From the NCBI GenBank assembly GCA_021401465.1, contig JADDMT010000014.1, positions 248,001-312,000 of the forward strand: a stretch of DNA of 64,000 bases, written 5' to 3'. Below the pieces are notes generated by a model that was not told the DNA's origin, made no database searches, and worked only from the letters and a program-made list of their open reading frames with translations. Source of the DNA: Teratosphaeria epicoccoides (taxonomy: Eukaryota; Ascomycota; Dothideomycetes; Mycosphaerellales; Teratosphaeriaceae). A program made the translations under genes and the position numbers. Each line of letters opens with the position of its first letter. The stretch's first letter is position 1. This document shows positions 32,302-42,817 of the stretch, piece after piece.

Positions 32302-33765
32302 CTAGCAATGACCTGTCTCTTCATAACGTTTCCGTTCGCGCACCATCTCCATACGCACCCAGACGTAGCTCGTGATGGCCCAAATGACGATGTACGCAAA
32401 CAACGTCCCAAGCACGATCCCGAACGCCAGATGGAACGGCGTGGTCCAGATGATGGCCGAGGTCACGCCAATGTACACCATGACCCCCAACAGCCACCAC
32501 AGCGTCAAGAGATGGAACATGTGCCTGAAGCCCCTGGAATGTGACCAGCGGGTGTTGTAGCGCACTCGGAATTCCCGGTCCTGCAATCCATCCACGGCGA
32601 TGAAGTCTTCCGCGGCGTAGTAGATGAACGGCCGCATGGGCGTCCCTCTGGCGTGCGAATTGATCCCGATCGGCAAGGTGAAGGGGAGAAACGTGACCAG
32701 CATGAGGAGTCCCAGGAAGCCCATCAGGATCGCGGGCGCGTACAGGTACAACGCCGGCAGCTGGCGTGTGCTTCCAATGACGAATGGAATCAGGGCCACC
32801 AGCATGGCGACGCCGTAGACCCACGACGTCGCGTCGAGTTCCCATTTGGAGCGCGAGAGCAGCGGTGCGCAGAGGTCTCGATGGCGCAGGAGCCGGATGA
32901 CGCGCGTGACCAGGATGTACAGCTCGCCGAAGCCGAAGGAGAGGATGGCGTAGCCCAGAATGTCTCGGTCGTACTCGGGGGCCTGGTGGGGACAGGTCTC
33001 GTTGCGATTCACATATTGCTGGCAGGACTTCTGGTAGCGCGAGTAATGGTGGTCGTACCAGACGTAGTAGATTATGCATGGCACTATTAGATCAAACAGT
33101 ATGATTATTGGGGGTCCGATGGTGATTGATAGATGGTCTGTAGCCTTTGGGTTCTTCTGTGCCAAATGCTCGTACACGTATGATGGCTGTCGACGGAGTG
33201 GTGGCTTCTCTGGCTTGCCTGCGGAGTCCAATGGCGGCTTTTCTGGATCGCCTGCGGAGTCCAACGGTGGCTGTTCTGGATTGCCTTCAGAGTCCAAGGG
33301 CGGCTTTTTTGGATTGCCTTCCGAGTCGAATGGCGGCTTTTCTGGGTCGCCCTCAATGGTCGGCGTGGCTGCAGCCTGACCATCTCTTGGAGCAGGGATC
33401 ATACCATGATTCGAGACGCCATCTGTGGCGTGGCCATCTCTTGACCGGGGCGCGATGCCGTGGCGGTCGTTGGTGAAGCGAGCATTCGACGTCTCTGGGT
33501 CTTCTGGCACCGACTCCAGGATGTGTGCGTGATGCAGTTGTGCGGGCTGCGCAACAAGGATCGCCTCTTGCGCCGGCGCCTCGATCTCCCCAGGCTCTTC
33601 CGTCGGCTCAGCGTCGTCCGGCGCATCCAAGCACTGCTCCTTCTCTGGGTCTTCCGGCAACGGCGCCGAGTCTGCCTCTGCGCGCTCCATCTCGTAGCGA
33701 CACAGTATGCACCGCGTTCGCCCGCCAGGTGCGCAGATGGGCTTCTTCCGGGACCAATAACGCAT
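32302..33765 (-). CDS. Multi-pass membrane protein with 11-residue repeat tract
   Basis: Single exon, 487 aa from ATG 33765 (the frame extends upstream only to a GTG). The N-terminal third is polar and cytosolic-looking with CAPGGRTRCILCRYEME, two CxxC-like pairs. Nearly five copies of an 11-residue unit of the form EGNPEKPPLDS follow. From about residue 215 there are roughly six hydrophobic helices (IIILFDLIVPCIIYYVWY, VYGVAMLVALIPFVIG, ILMGFLGLLMLVTFLPFTL, LLTLWWLLGVMVYIGVTSAI, FGIVLGTLFAYIVIWAI). A conserved-looking loop FIAVDGLQDREFRVRYNTR lies between helices. This pattern resembles an uncharacterised fungal membrane family; function unknown. Confidence 0.8.
   Translation of the reverse strand: MRYWSRKKPICAPGGRTRCILCRYEMERAEADSAPLPEDPEKEQCLDAPDDAEPTEEPGEIEAPAQEAILVAQPAQLHHAHILESVPEDPETSNARFTNDRHGIAPRSRDGHATDGVSNHGMIPAPRDGQAAATPTIEGDPEKPPFDSEGNPKKPPLDSEGNPEQPPLDSAGDPEKPPLDSAGKPEKPPLRRQPSYVYEHLAQKNPKATDHLSITIGPPIIILFDLIVPCIIYYVWYDHHYSRYQKSCQQYVNRNETCPHQAPEYDRDILGYAILSFGFGELYILVTRVIRLLRHRDLCAPLLSRSKWELDATSWVYGVAMLVALIPFVIGSTRQLPALYLYAPAILMGFLGLLMLVTFLPFTLPIGINSHARGTPMRPFIYYAAEDFIAVDGLQDREFRVRYNTRWSHSRGFRHMFHLLTLWWLLGVMVYIGVTSAIIWTTPFHLAFGIVLGTLFAYIVIWAITSYVWVRMEMVRERKRYEETGHC
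33203..33361. repeat. 33-nt minisatellite inside the membrane protein gene
   Basis: Four full units of 33 nt (33203-33235, 33236-33268, 33269-33301, 33302-33334) and one partial unit (to 33361). They are imperfect copies that keep frame and encode the 11-residue Pro/Lys/Asp repeat. Confidence 0.85.
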
Positions 33766-34992
33766 GTCGCAACGAGGGACGAGGCCTCTAGTAAACAAAT
33801 TCGGAGCCACAGACCAGCCGCATCGTCCAAGAGCGCACTAAGGAATCGACGGACTTTTATACAGATCGCTGCTAGCCTACCTGTTCCACAACCGGGACTG
33901 TGGAAAGAGAGCCAGCAAGCAAGGGCACGCCGAGCCGCTGCAAGCAGGATAAAGATCCCATCTTCAACCTTCTGCTGGGTTGTGTGTTTCAAGCAGGGCA
34001 GCGGGTGTATCGCTGTCGAGATGCGGCGTTGCTGGGGAGGGAGAGTCGATGTCATCGGGAAAGTTTACTGGACATGAGACGAGAGGGAGCAGAACGTGCG
34101 ACGCTGCGGCGTTTCTGGACCCCCTGGACATCCCGGCGCAGGAAAGAAGATGCTCACAGCATTAATCAATGCTTACTGCGTACACACACATGCATTCAAC
34201 AGAGTGTTAGTCAAAGCCTGGTGATTGTGACCTTGTACTTTGCCTTCCAAACCGCCCCGGAACCTTTCTCACCGGACGCCCGACCAGGCGAGAATAGATG
34301 CCGCAGAGTTGGACAGAGCATGTCCTCTTCCGCCGTCCCATCACCGATCGCAGGGGAGCAAAGACCATGTGATTGGCCCCCCCCTCCTGCTACTCCGCCC
34401 GGCACCCAAACGCACGCCTGCCTGCAGTCGGGCATCGACCACGTCGTCTCTGCTTCAACCGGCGGCGAGACATCGTCACAGAGATTCTTGGCAGGGCCTG
34501 CGTGTCGGCGTGGCGACCACAGTGACCCATCCCAGTTTTTGCATCCAGCGAACGTGGACAAACAACAGCACCCAGATTCCATCAGCCACTCGGCTCCACG
34601 GACGACGAGCAGACACTCCACACGCACGATCGGATGCAGAAAATTAGACTTTTGCAACAACACATGATGATCCAGCTCGACACCTCAACACCTCAACGCC
34701 TCAACACCTGCCCAGCTAATCCTGCGCCACCCGTTCCAAGACCTGCTGCACGAAACACCCGCTCTGGAACCCAAAAACGTTCCTGTCCTCTTCGAAACCC
34801 CAAGCTGCAAAACCCCCAAAGAATCATTCGCATCATCCGCAATATCAAGCACCTCCAAAAAAAAAAGAAAAGAAAGAAACCCCATTCCTCTCGTCCACCG
34901 CATAGCTCAACGGCACACACGCCTCATACCGCCCCTCACTCGGCTCATCCGCGCCCCTACAACCCACCTTTCACGCAAAGGCATGCTCAAAA

Positions 34993-35073
34993 CCTCTCTC
35001 TCTCTCTCTCTTTCTCTCTCCCTCTCATCGTCAGGATCTCTCTCTCTCTCTCTCCCCCTCTCATCGTCAGGAA
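34993..35073. repeat. Duplicated CT microsatellite unit
   Basis: Two neighbouring units, each a run of CT dinucleotides followed by CCCTCTCATCGTCAGGA. This is a tandem duplication of about 35-40 nt. Confidence 0.8.
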
Positions 35074-35815
35074 GCGGGGTGCACCCTCACCCGAGGTATC
35101 AATAATTGATTAATTAAAAAGAATAAAAAGGTATGTACGTATGCTTTGCGGTCCCTGTTCCTACCTCCTCGCAAAACAGCCCGCCCGAACACATAGTCCA
35201 AGCCAAAAAAAAAACAAAAAAACAAAAAGGCACGAGTTGAAGAAACTATGACATTCCGTCTCTTTACTCATTATTGATGCGCGACCTTGGCGGGGCTTGG
35301 ATTGATGATTGGGGCGTTTGTCTGCCACCCGGAGAAGAATCCGCCATTATTGCGACGGAAGTTAGAGCGCGTACATGTATGTAATGAGTGTATCCGTGCC
35401 ACGACCCTGCACAGTGATGCAGAGAGCTTTGTTCAGAAGTACTTGAGGTGGGTTTCGATGGGGTTGCCGAAGAAGCGCGTGCATAAGTGTAGTACGTACA
35501 ATATACACATGCTCCTGTTAACATCATGTGCATGACATGCTCTCTGAACGTGCCAACTTCATCTCTGCCTCGTGTTCTCCCCAAAGATGCGACGCTCGCA
35601 ACCACGCATGCACACTGCCGTCGATCAGAGCGGCTTGACCCATATCCAATACAGCCAACCGACCCTAACGCCATGCCCGAATGATCTCCACGAGAACCTA
35701 TCATGTATGCTCGCGTTTGCTGCCAAAATGCCCGCGGACATGTGCTCTGTTGTACAACAGCAAGGAAACAAATTGTGCCCAGTGCGATATACCCGCTAAA
35801 GTCGCGGATTGCGCC

Positions 35816-35846
35816 GAAGAAGAAGAAGAAGAAGAAGAAGAAGAAG
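35816..35846. repeat. GAA trinucleotide microsatellite
   Basis: About ten uninterrupted GAA units just downstream of the Ser/Thr-rich surface protein gene. Confidence 0.85.
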
Positions 35847-35861
35847 AGAAGAGCAACGGGT

Positions 35862-37050
35862 TCAGAGCCGCTTGCGGGAATCTTGACGTCCGAATGACTG
35901 AGCGGCCCAGTTCATGGCCATCGCAGCGCCGCCGAGCACTATGAGCAGCAGGATCAGTGTCGTGATCAGGTCCCGCCAGAAGTTGTTGGCGCTGCCTTTG
36001 CGGCGGGGTCCATGATAGCGGGGAACCTGCCAGTCCCGTTCTGCATCTGGAAGAGACCCGTTGAGGAGGCCGTGCTGCCTAACGCAGTCGCCACAAATTC
36101 GTTGGTCGAGAAGTTGCTGCCTGGATAAGACGTCGAATTCACCGAGGATGCTGGCAAGGTGGCGTTCAAGAATGGAGAAGTCATGTTCGCTGACATTGTA
36201 TCGTTGGAGGATGTGCCGTTGTACGAGGTGCCATTGCTCGACCATGGCGATGGAAACGCCGACGGAGGGAGCACTGTCGCGCCGTCGCTGGAGGTCGCGT
36301 CGCTCAGATTCATCATGATGGTGAAGGTCTCCAGGATCACGACCTCCTCGACCGGCTGCAGGTACTGCGTCACGACCTCCATGGGCATCGCTAGGACGAG
36401 TGGCTGCGCGTATCCTTCGCTGCAGACTTGATGCATTAGCACAATGTCTGTAAAGAAGTAGTATCAACGCCGTCGACATCATCACGCCCACAGCCGCCCT
36501 GCGACCCCATATGGCGTTGCTCTTGCCTCCAAATGACGTTTTGCCGCATTCGTCGGCGCCGATGCGGCCGCCGTGGCCGCTGCTGCAGCCGCAGATCCTT
36601 CTTGTGTGAGCGTGCCATAGCCGATGACACCCTGCCCCGGTCCCGGCCACTGATCGGGCACGGCGGCGAACGTCTGGGTGTATATTATCTCAACGTAGGT
36701 CGTTTCGCTGCCGATCGTCGACTGGACCCATTGGGTAGTGACGGAAGGATATTGCGTGGGAGCGAGCGAAGTGGCCACGACCCCTCCTCCTGCGCCCACC
36801 GCTCGAAGGGCTCTGGACGGTGAGTGATAAGTATATTGTGGATGTTTGCACGGGAGCAAGAGTTGGAGACGTACAGCTTATTCTCTGCTTCTTGTTCTTG
36901 TCGCCGCTCCGGCGCCGAGTGCGGTGAGTGGAGATCTGGCAGAGCGCGGCCTTGGATCTCGGCTGCCACAGCGGCTTCGGACATGTCAAATGCCAGCACT
37001 CGGGAGGCGGCGCACAATGCCAGGAGAGTGGCAACGGAAGGGTACTTCAT
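35862..37050 (-). CDS. Ser/Thr-rich secreted surface protein, probable frameshift before its membrane tail
   Basis: Exons complement(36875..37050), (36538..36812), (36447 downward). Intron 1 (62 nt, GTACGT..GTCCAG) and intron 2 (90 nt, weak GTCATT donor, TTTACAG acceptor) keep phase. A signal peptide (MKYPSVATLLALCAASRVLA) leads to a dibasic ERRQEQE region. Then come TTYVEIIYTQTFAAVP and QWPGPGQGVIGYGTLTQEG, reminiscent of fungal wall-associated proteins, and a tract with many N-glycosylation sites (NGTSYNGTSSNDTMSANMTS). This frame stops at 35966. The neighbouring frame encodes a membrane helix (LITTLILLLIVLGGAAMAMN) and basic end, stopping at 35862. One extra C in a C4 run at about 36008-36011 would join them. 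The frame call to 35966 is sound; the tail is inference. Confidence 0.65.
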
Positions 37051-38173
37051 GGCGAGGGTGGAAGGAGGTGGTCGGGGTCGGCGGTCAGGTCGGGCGGTGG
37101 AAGCGGACGAAGAGCAGTGGGACTCCTGTGTGCGTGTGGCAGTCACGTAAGTGAGACGCGGATGTCTTGTTGGAGGCTGATGTGGATTGTTGAAGTCTTT
37201 ACGCAATGAGCTTGTTGCTTGGACAAGCAGGAGTTGATGCACTCAGCTTCCTGCACGCAGCAAGGATCGTTCACTACTTTACCGACTCAAGAACAGCGGG
37301 TAAGTGGGGCCGCGTCACACCCAAAATGTCGCAGTCGCAAGATCGACTATGCAGCAAAACTCCAGGCAGGCGCCATACCAAACAACCCATGCAACAATGA
37401 CTAAGGACATGTGAGTGAGTGGTGACTGCCTGCCTGTATCTCGTCCTGGTGTGGTGGATTGACAACAAACGAGAACCCGCGCAATCTCCTCAATTTTCAG
37501 GCAAATCAGAAACGCGTCAAAGCCAGCTCTGATCTCACCAGGCCCCCTTGCACTAATCCAAATCAAGGTCAAGTGCAGTACAAGATCATCACAAGCGGCA
37601 TTATTATCATTGCTTCCTTCTTTGGTCGAGATCACATGCCCGACCCAAGAACACAACATAACCACCGACCGAGCGACCTACGCACTTTGGCATCACAACA
37701 GTTGACGGGAGTCCGGGACGTTATCCTGTTACCCGCAGGAACGGCTTTCCAGCCCAGCCAAATACAGCCAGTCACGGTCGTCACGTGGCGATGTAGATAC
37801 ACCAACGCAATACACATACAGTATGTGATGGGCGGCAAAAGGTGGCAATGTCGTCATCCACAGTGCGCTCGAAGTCTGCATCTACACGACCACGACGCCT
37901 TTCCATACCTTACATATACACCGGGCCGCCATGGCATCCCGAACGCTCCGCCCCGCCCCGCCCCGCCACGCAACGCCACGCACATGGTGTGATCCAATCC
38001 ATCGCTCCTGCTCCACCCATGCCATTCCCCATCCCTCGCATCGCCGACCCCAACAACAACACCGCTCTAACGCGTTCACTCGCCTCGCCGTCAACCGTTG
38101 CAAAACTCTGTCCTATCATCATGCCTTGAACAGCAACCCCATACACCCAACACCACCTGCCATGCGCCGACCC
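37051..38173. other. Intergenic, 1.1 kb
   Basis: Promoter of the Ser/Thr-rich protein gene and the 3' flank of the PARG gene. It has C-rich simple sequence (CCCCGCCCCGCC near 37953) but no supported gene. Confidence 0.4.
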
Positions 38174-39805
38174 TCACTGTTCCCCCCCCACATCAGCCCC
38201 CTCAAACCTCCCCAAATACTCCCTCCCCACCAACCCTTCCAGCCCACCCGACCCCGCAGCCCCCTCCGGCCCCAACAATGGCGACGAATGCGACACCTGC
38301 CGGCTCGTCTGCCCACCATTCTTGAGAAACCCGTGAAACTCATCGATACTCCCATTAAACCACCCCGTCTTCGCATCAAACCTCGGCGAAGATTTAGACA
38401 CAGTATAGAAATTCTCATGGTCCTCTTCGTCCTCGTCATGGCTGGTCTCGATCTGGCTCGTCTCTACCAGCCCGGGTGGAAGAGGTTTGAATTCAAACGC
38501 CGGCGAGAAGGGGCAGTCAGAGGAATCCGAGGCTTCGTCGTCAAACGCGTAGACGCCTTCGTCGTCGTCGGACGCCGGGATGTTGGCGAAGACAAAGTCA
38601 TCGGGACCCGGGGTGTCGGCGTCGGGCGTCGCGTTGTCGTCGGAGCGGTCGTCTTTGGAAGCTTTGGCTGCGCGGCCTCGCGCGAGCTCTCGGTTGAGGG
38701 CGGCGAGGACGTCTCGCAGCCGAGCTTTGGTCCGTGGGTTGGTCATCTGCTCGATCTGCATCTCAGTCTCCTGCACTCGCGAGACGAGGCCCGAGATCTC
38801 TCCGTCCTTGCCGCTCATTTCGGCGCCTGCCCAGGTCACGTCGTCTTGCACTTCCTCCGGTGGCGGTGACGGGAGGTCCGGCGCCACGATGTCGTCGAAC
38901 TGGTTGTGAAACTCGCGCATCATCACGGGATCGGGAACGGCGAAGACGACCTCCTCGATGCCATCCCACTGCTCGGCGTTAGGCCTCCGCTGCCGCGGAC
39001 TGCCAGCCACGACTTTCCGCCAGAGCTTCGCGACATCCTTGACCGGATTGCCCAGTGCACCACAGCCCCAAGCACCCAAGACGACCTTCTTCACGCCCTT
39101 GCTCTGCGCAATCCGCATCACAGCCTTCATCTTGCGCGTCACGAGCTCGCGATCACGATCGCAATAGCTCATACCACAGCTGCAGATGCCTGCCAAACCT
39201 TCATCTGACTTGCCTCTCCTGACATCCGGAAATCGGAATGCGCCGGCCGTGATGACATCCACAAAGTACCTATCTCGTTTTTGCAAGTCATTGGCTTCGG
39301 GCGTCGCGTCTCGAAAGACCATGACATCGGGTGTGTACACGCCTCCAATCTCGGGCAGCGGGTAGAAGGAGTCGAACAGCGCAGGATACGCGGTTGTGCG
39401 ATGGCAGATGAATTCTTCCTGGCTGTTCGCGCCTTCGAGAAAGCCACCACCAGGCCTCAAAGATGAGGCCATGCTAAGAATCGCGACGTTAGGCTGGTCG
39501 CTAGCGGTCTTGAGAGTCGGTGCGATGCGTTTCGAGCTGAATGGGCGATCAGACAGCCTGCTCGCTGCCGTCAATGTATCTGCGCCAAACAAGCGAATGC
39601 GTGGATGCGCTCGCACCGCTGACGAGACTGTTGCGCCATGTGTATTCGCGTCGGGATCGACAATCAGCTCTGCCTTGCTGATGCCATGCCGTGCTTTCTG
39701 CGACGTCCTGAGGATCTCTGGGATGCTCCTCGTGACGGTCTCCTTTGCTCTTCTCGAACGCTGAGCGCGCCGATTCTGTAATGCCGGTACGCCGCCCGGC
39801 TCCAT
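38174..39805 (-). CDS. Microbial-type poly(ADP-ribose) glycohydrolase
   Basis: Hydrolyses poly(ADP-ribose); family known from bacteria and filamentous fungi. Single exon, 543 aa from ATG 39805. The N-terminal helix (NRRAQRSRRAKETVTRSIPE) matches the family. The catalytic macrodomain signature is intact: SLRPGGGFLEGANSQEEFIC, with GGG at 119-121 and the Gln-Glu-Glu at 129-131 that carries the catalytic glutamate. Further macrodomain strands include VVLGAWGCGALGNP. The catalytic domain ends near residue 300. The rest is an acidic, low-complexity tail (ASDDDEGVYAFDDEASD) not needed for activity in relatives and perhaps regulatory. Nuclear or cytosolic location cannot be told. Confidence 0.92.
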   Translation of the reverse strand: MEPGGVPALQNRRAQRSRRAKETVTRSIPEILRTSQKARHGISKAELIVDPDANTHGATVSSAVRAHPRIRLFGADTLTAASRLSDRPFSSKRIAPTLKTASDQPNVAILSMASSLRPGGGFLEGANSQEEFICHRTTAYPALFDSFYPLPEIGGVYTPDVMVFRDATPEANDLQKRDRYFVDVITAGAFRFPDVRRGKSDEGLAGICSCGMSYCDRDRELVTRKMKAVMRIAQSKGVKKVVLGAWGCGALGNPVKDVAKLWRKVVAGSPRQRRPNAEQWDGIEEVVFAVPDPVMMREFHNQFDDIVAPDLPSPPPEEVQDDVTWAGAEMSGKDGEISGLVSRVQETEMQIEQMTNPRTKARLRDVLAALNRELARGRAAKASKDDRSDDNATPDADTPGPDDFVFANIPASDDDEGVYAFDDEASDSSDCPFSPAFEFKPLPPGLVETSQIETSHDEDEEDHENFYTVSKSSPRFDAKTGWFNGSIDEFHGFLKNGGQTSRQVSHSSPLLGPEGAAGSGGLEGLVGREYLGRFEGADVGGEQ

Positions 39806-40741
39806 GTGCTCGCACTTGTCCTGTCACAATTGCGGTCGCTATGCTCATGCTCGGAAGGATGAAGGGCGGGTGTTCTGCTCCAGCCTCGTTGTTATGAAGA
39901 GGAATAGAACATGGCAGGATTCTTCCGTCGCTGGTTCGCGCGTGAGCCTACAAGGCTTCACATGCAAGCGTCGCCGATTCCTCGGCACCGGTGCAATCCG
40001 CTGCGCAAAACGCCAATAATGCTGACTGGCTTGCTCGCGTAAGGTAGCAGACAGTGACTGCGTGTGCACGGCGAGGACTGATTGGAAATCGGAATACAGC
40101 ACCGTGTCTGGGCGCAGACAAGCAGCCCACTCCACCGAGAGAGTGAGCGTCCGGCATGTCACATGCTCCCGTGGCTCCATTGGATTGAATAGTGGAGTCT
40201 GGGTTGGAGGCATGTGAAAGACACCTAAGCCGGAAAAGGATAAGGCACGGTCCACATTCCACAAATAGCGCCACATGCTCGTGCGTGATTGGACCCACCC
40301 TCGAGCTCCGAACCTGCACTTTTGTGACTTTTGTCCCGGTCGCCGCTGCATCTGGCATGAATGATTATTACCAGGAGGCACGACCATCGTGGTTGATGCC
40401 CAAATGCGGTCCCAGACCCAGGTGCTGCTTGGCCCCAAAAGTACAACACAGGTTACGCGGCATCGGTAGCTTTCGCTTAGAAGCTTACAGTATCCCCTGG
40501 TCCGGTGAGGGCGCAGACTGGCGTAGCCGCATGGTGGGGTGGTCATCATACATACTCATGCGACTGATCAATGACGTGTCGAGCATGAGAGCGGGATTCT
40601 GCATGTGGCGAAAGCAGCCGAGCTGGCCTCCTAGCTGCGTCGGAAGCCATCGGCCGACGATCAAGTGACCGGTTGCAAGGCTTGCCGCCACAAATAGATA
40701 AATAGCACAGAATGAGCTCATCCAGTGCTTGTGCATGCTGG
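39806..40741. other. Intergenic, 0.9 kb
   Basis: PARG upstream region and arylsulfotransferase 3' flank. No supported feature. Confidence 0.4.
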
Positions 40742-42310
40742 CTACACACTGACTACATCAGAACTGACATCTCCCTCGCACTCGTACCCACCATACCACC
40801 CCTTCCTCAGCACCGCTCTCACCTGCACATACCGCACAGCCGCAACCCGCGCCTCCGTCTCAAACCCACGCTTCTCCACCGTCTTCAAGCACCTCAGCTC
40901 AGCACCGCTACTCCCACCCCATACCTCCCACCCCTCCACCTCCGTCGCCCCGTTCCAACTCACATACACAATCGTCCCATTCCCACCCTCCTCCGCCACC
41001 ACCGCAGGCTTAGTCGTTGGACACCCCACCCATCTCTGCTTGAACCCCCGATACGACAACGTCGGCTTCAGCGGACTCCAAAACCCCCCTCCGTCCCTCA
41101 CCTCCGCATCCCCAAACTGAATCGTCGACAAAATCCTCCCATCCCGCGAAAACTCCTCAAGCACCGGGATCCAGCCATGGCCCACAAATACGTTCCCATT
41201 CGTCATGATCTGCATGTTCCCTTGCGCCGTCGCGAACGTCGGGCCCGTCTCATTCAAATACCGCTGCCTCAATGCGACCTCCTTCGTCTCCAAGCCAACC
41301 TCCAGAATCTTCCCCGAACTAGGTATGCTCCCATTCTCAATCGGCGAATTCGCATTATCATGCATACTCAACAGCACCGACGTCGCCGTTCCCGCGATCG
41401 CTCGGATATCATGCTGATAGCAAAAGTGCGTGCCGCTGCCCAGAATGAAATCTCCTCCGTCCCGTCCCTGTAATCGCCACCTCACAGTCCCGTCCGGAGC
41501 TATCGCGACGCCGCTGCAGAGGAAGCGGGAGCTGAAAACATACCCGCCGTCGTACGGCGACACGGAGTTGATGTGCACGTACCCCCAGGCTTTGGCCTGA
41601 GTGGTGCCGTCTTCGCCGTCGCTGCCGAGAGGGTACACTGAGAGCGTGAATGGGATCTGATCCAGGTGATCCAGACTCTTCCACGCGAAGAGGATTTCAT
41701 TGGTCGCGATGTCGATTTCGTAGAACTGGGCTTCGACGACCCAGCCATCAGCAGGTCCGCCGACGGACGTGAGATCGGCTCGCGTGACGTTGTTGGCTGT
41801 GACGAGCAGACTGCCGTTCTTCGTGACGAAGATCTCGTGCAGGTCGATATTGCTCGCATATGTCATGTCGGGGACTTGAGAGAGGAAGTGTCCAGGCAGC
41901 GTGACATTGTGGATGACTTCGTAGTGCTTGTTGCGCAGATAGACGTATCCGTAACCTCGCCCGATGGGTTCACGATAGTTGGTCCCGTTCCACGATACCA
42001 GCACCTTCTCGCCCATGTACTCCTGCACTCCGAATGCGAAGGCATGTTGATGCGTTTCGCCATTCCAAATGAGATCCCCATTGACGTCGTAGATGAGAGG
42101 CGCCGTTTCATGCGGGTACGACCCATCCGGTGCGAAGAAGATGTATCCTCCCGTCGGATCCGTAGGTCGTGAGATCTCGACAACTGGAGGTTCGAAGTCC
42201 ACTGTCTTGAAGGTGTAGTATGGCCAAGAGGCGTTCCCGGATTGCCTTGCAGGGACAATGGCTGCTAGAGCAGGTTCCAGGAGCCCACAAAGGACGAGGA
42301 GATGTCGCAT
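40742..42310 (-). CDS. Secreted arylsulfotransferase-like protein
   Basis: Member of the fungal ASST family, a predicted beta-propeller; the bacterial relative moves sulfate between phenols. Single exon, 522 aa from ATG 42310. A signal peptide (MRHLLVLCGLLEPALA) precedes the mature start. Family-typical motifs are GGYIFFAPDGSYPHETAPLI, LIWNGETHQHAFAFGVQEY, DLHEIFVTKNGSLLVTANN, YGYVHINSVSPYDGGYVFSS, CYQHDIRAIAGTATSVLLSM, and NVFVGHGWIPVLEEFSRDG with a late FKQRWVGCPTTKPAVV. The His-containing HINSV and QHDIR motifs mark the putative active face. Several N-glycosylation sites are present. Substrate unknown; activity in fungi is not established. Confidence 0.9.
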   Translation of the reverse strand: MRHLLVLCGLLEPALAAIVPARQSGNASWPYYTFKTVDFEPPVVEISRPTDPTGGYIFFAPDGSYPHETAPLIYDVNGDLIWNGETHQHAFAFGVQEYMGEKVLVSWNGTNYREPIGRGYGYVYLRNKHYEVIHNVTLPGHFLSQVPDMTYASNIDLHEIFVTKNGSLLVTANNVTRADLTSVGGPADGWVVEAQFYEIDIATNEILFAWKSLDHLDQIPFTLSVYPLGSDGEDGTTQAKAWGYVHINSVSPYDGGYVFSSRFLCSGVAIAPDGTVRWRLQGRDGGDFILGSGTHFCYQHDIRAIAGTATSVLLSMHDNANSPIENGSIPSSGKILEVGLETKEVALRQRYLNETGPTFATAQGNMQIMTNGNVFVGHGWIPVLEEFSRDGRILSTIQFGDAEVRDGGGFWSPLKPTLSYRGFKQRWVGCPTTKPAVVAEEGGNGTIVYVSWNGATEVEGWEVWGGSSGAELRCLKTVEKRGFETEARVAAVRYVQVRAVLRKGWYGGYECEGDVSSDVVSV

Positions 42311-42817
42311 ATCGATTCGTGACGTTCCAGACAGGCTTTAAGAAGGTTCAGGCCAGAATAATATGAGGATAAGTTCAATGTTGTGGTATAAGGTAAAATT
42401 TGCCCAGGATACCCACGGAGTTGTCTCATCCAAGCCTTCCGTTTAATCAAAGGTTGCCGTCTCCGATATTATTTCTGCTCGTCCTATCGTCCCAGTCATC
42501 AAAGCAGCCGGCTTTTGCGCTCGTTCTCAGATGAGTGTACAGTATTTGAAACATGGCTACTGCAGCATTTCATCAAGCATCCATGTCTGTATGCCTACGT
42601 CAGAGCGCGTGGAGAACCGGGTCAACCCTACCTAGACAGATCCATCAACGCATCTTTAAATTGATATCTTTCTAAAACACACTACGAAAAGGCTGTACCA
42701 GACTGATGACAAGCCGATTGCAACGCCGAGTCGCATCGCGAGACGTGCCTTTCACGCCCAGCGACGCGCAGCACAAGCCGCCTACAGAGCCACTCACCCA
42801 CCTCTCCACCCGCATCC
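42311..42817. other. Intergenic, 0.5 kb
   Basis: Spacer between two minus-strand genes; it holds the arylsulfotransferase promoter. Nothing else seen. Confidence 0.4.

Larger units (their letters stand above)
33766..35861. other. Intergenic, low-complexity rich, 2.1 kb
   Basis: Long stretch between two minus-strand genes. It contains an A-rich run near 34856-34879, a duplicated CT tract (34993-35073), another A-rich run (about 35206-35230) and a GAA tract (35816-35846). No supported coding region. Confidence 0.45.

Noticed and set aside
34634..35113. 159-codon plus-strand frame rich in Ser, Pro and Leu
   Set aside because: Translation of CT and A simple repeats; not credible coding.
37931..38869. 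312-codon plus-strand open frame
   Set aside because: Antisense to the acidic tail of the PARG gene; its basic, repetitive composition mirrors that tail.
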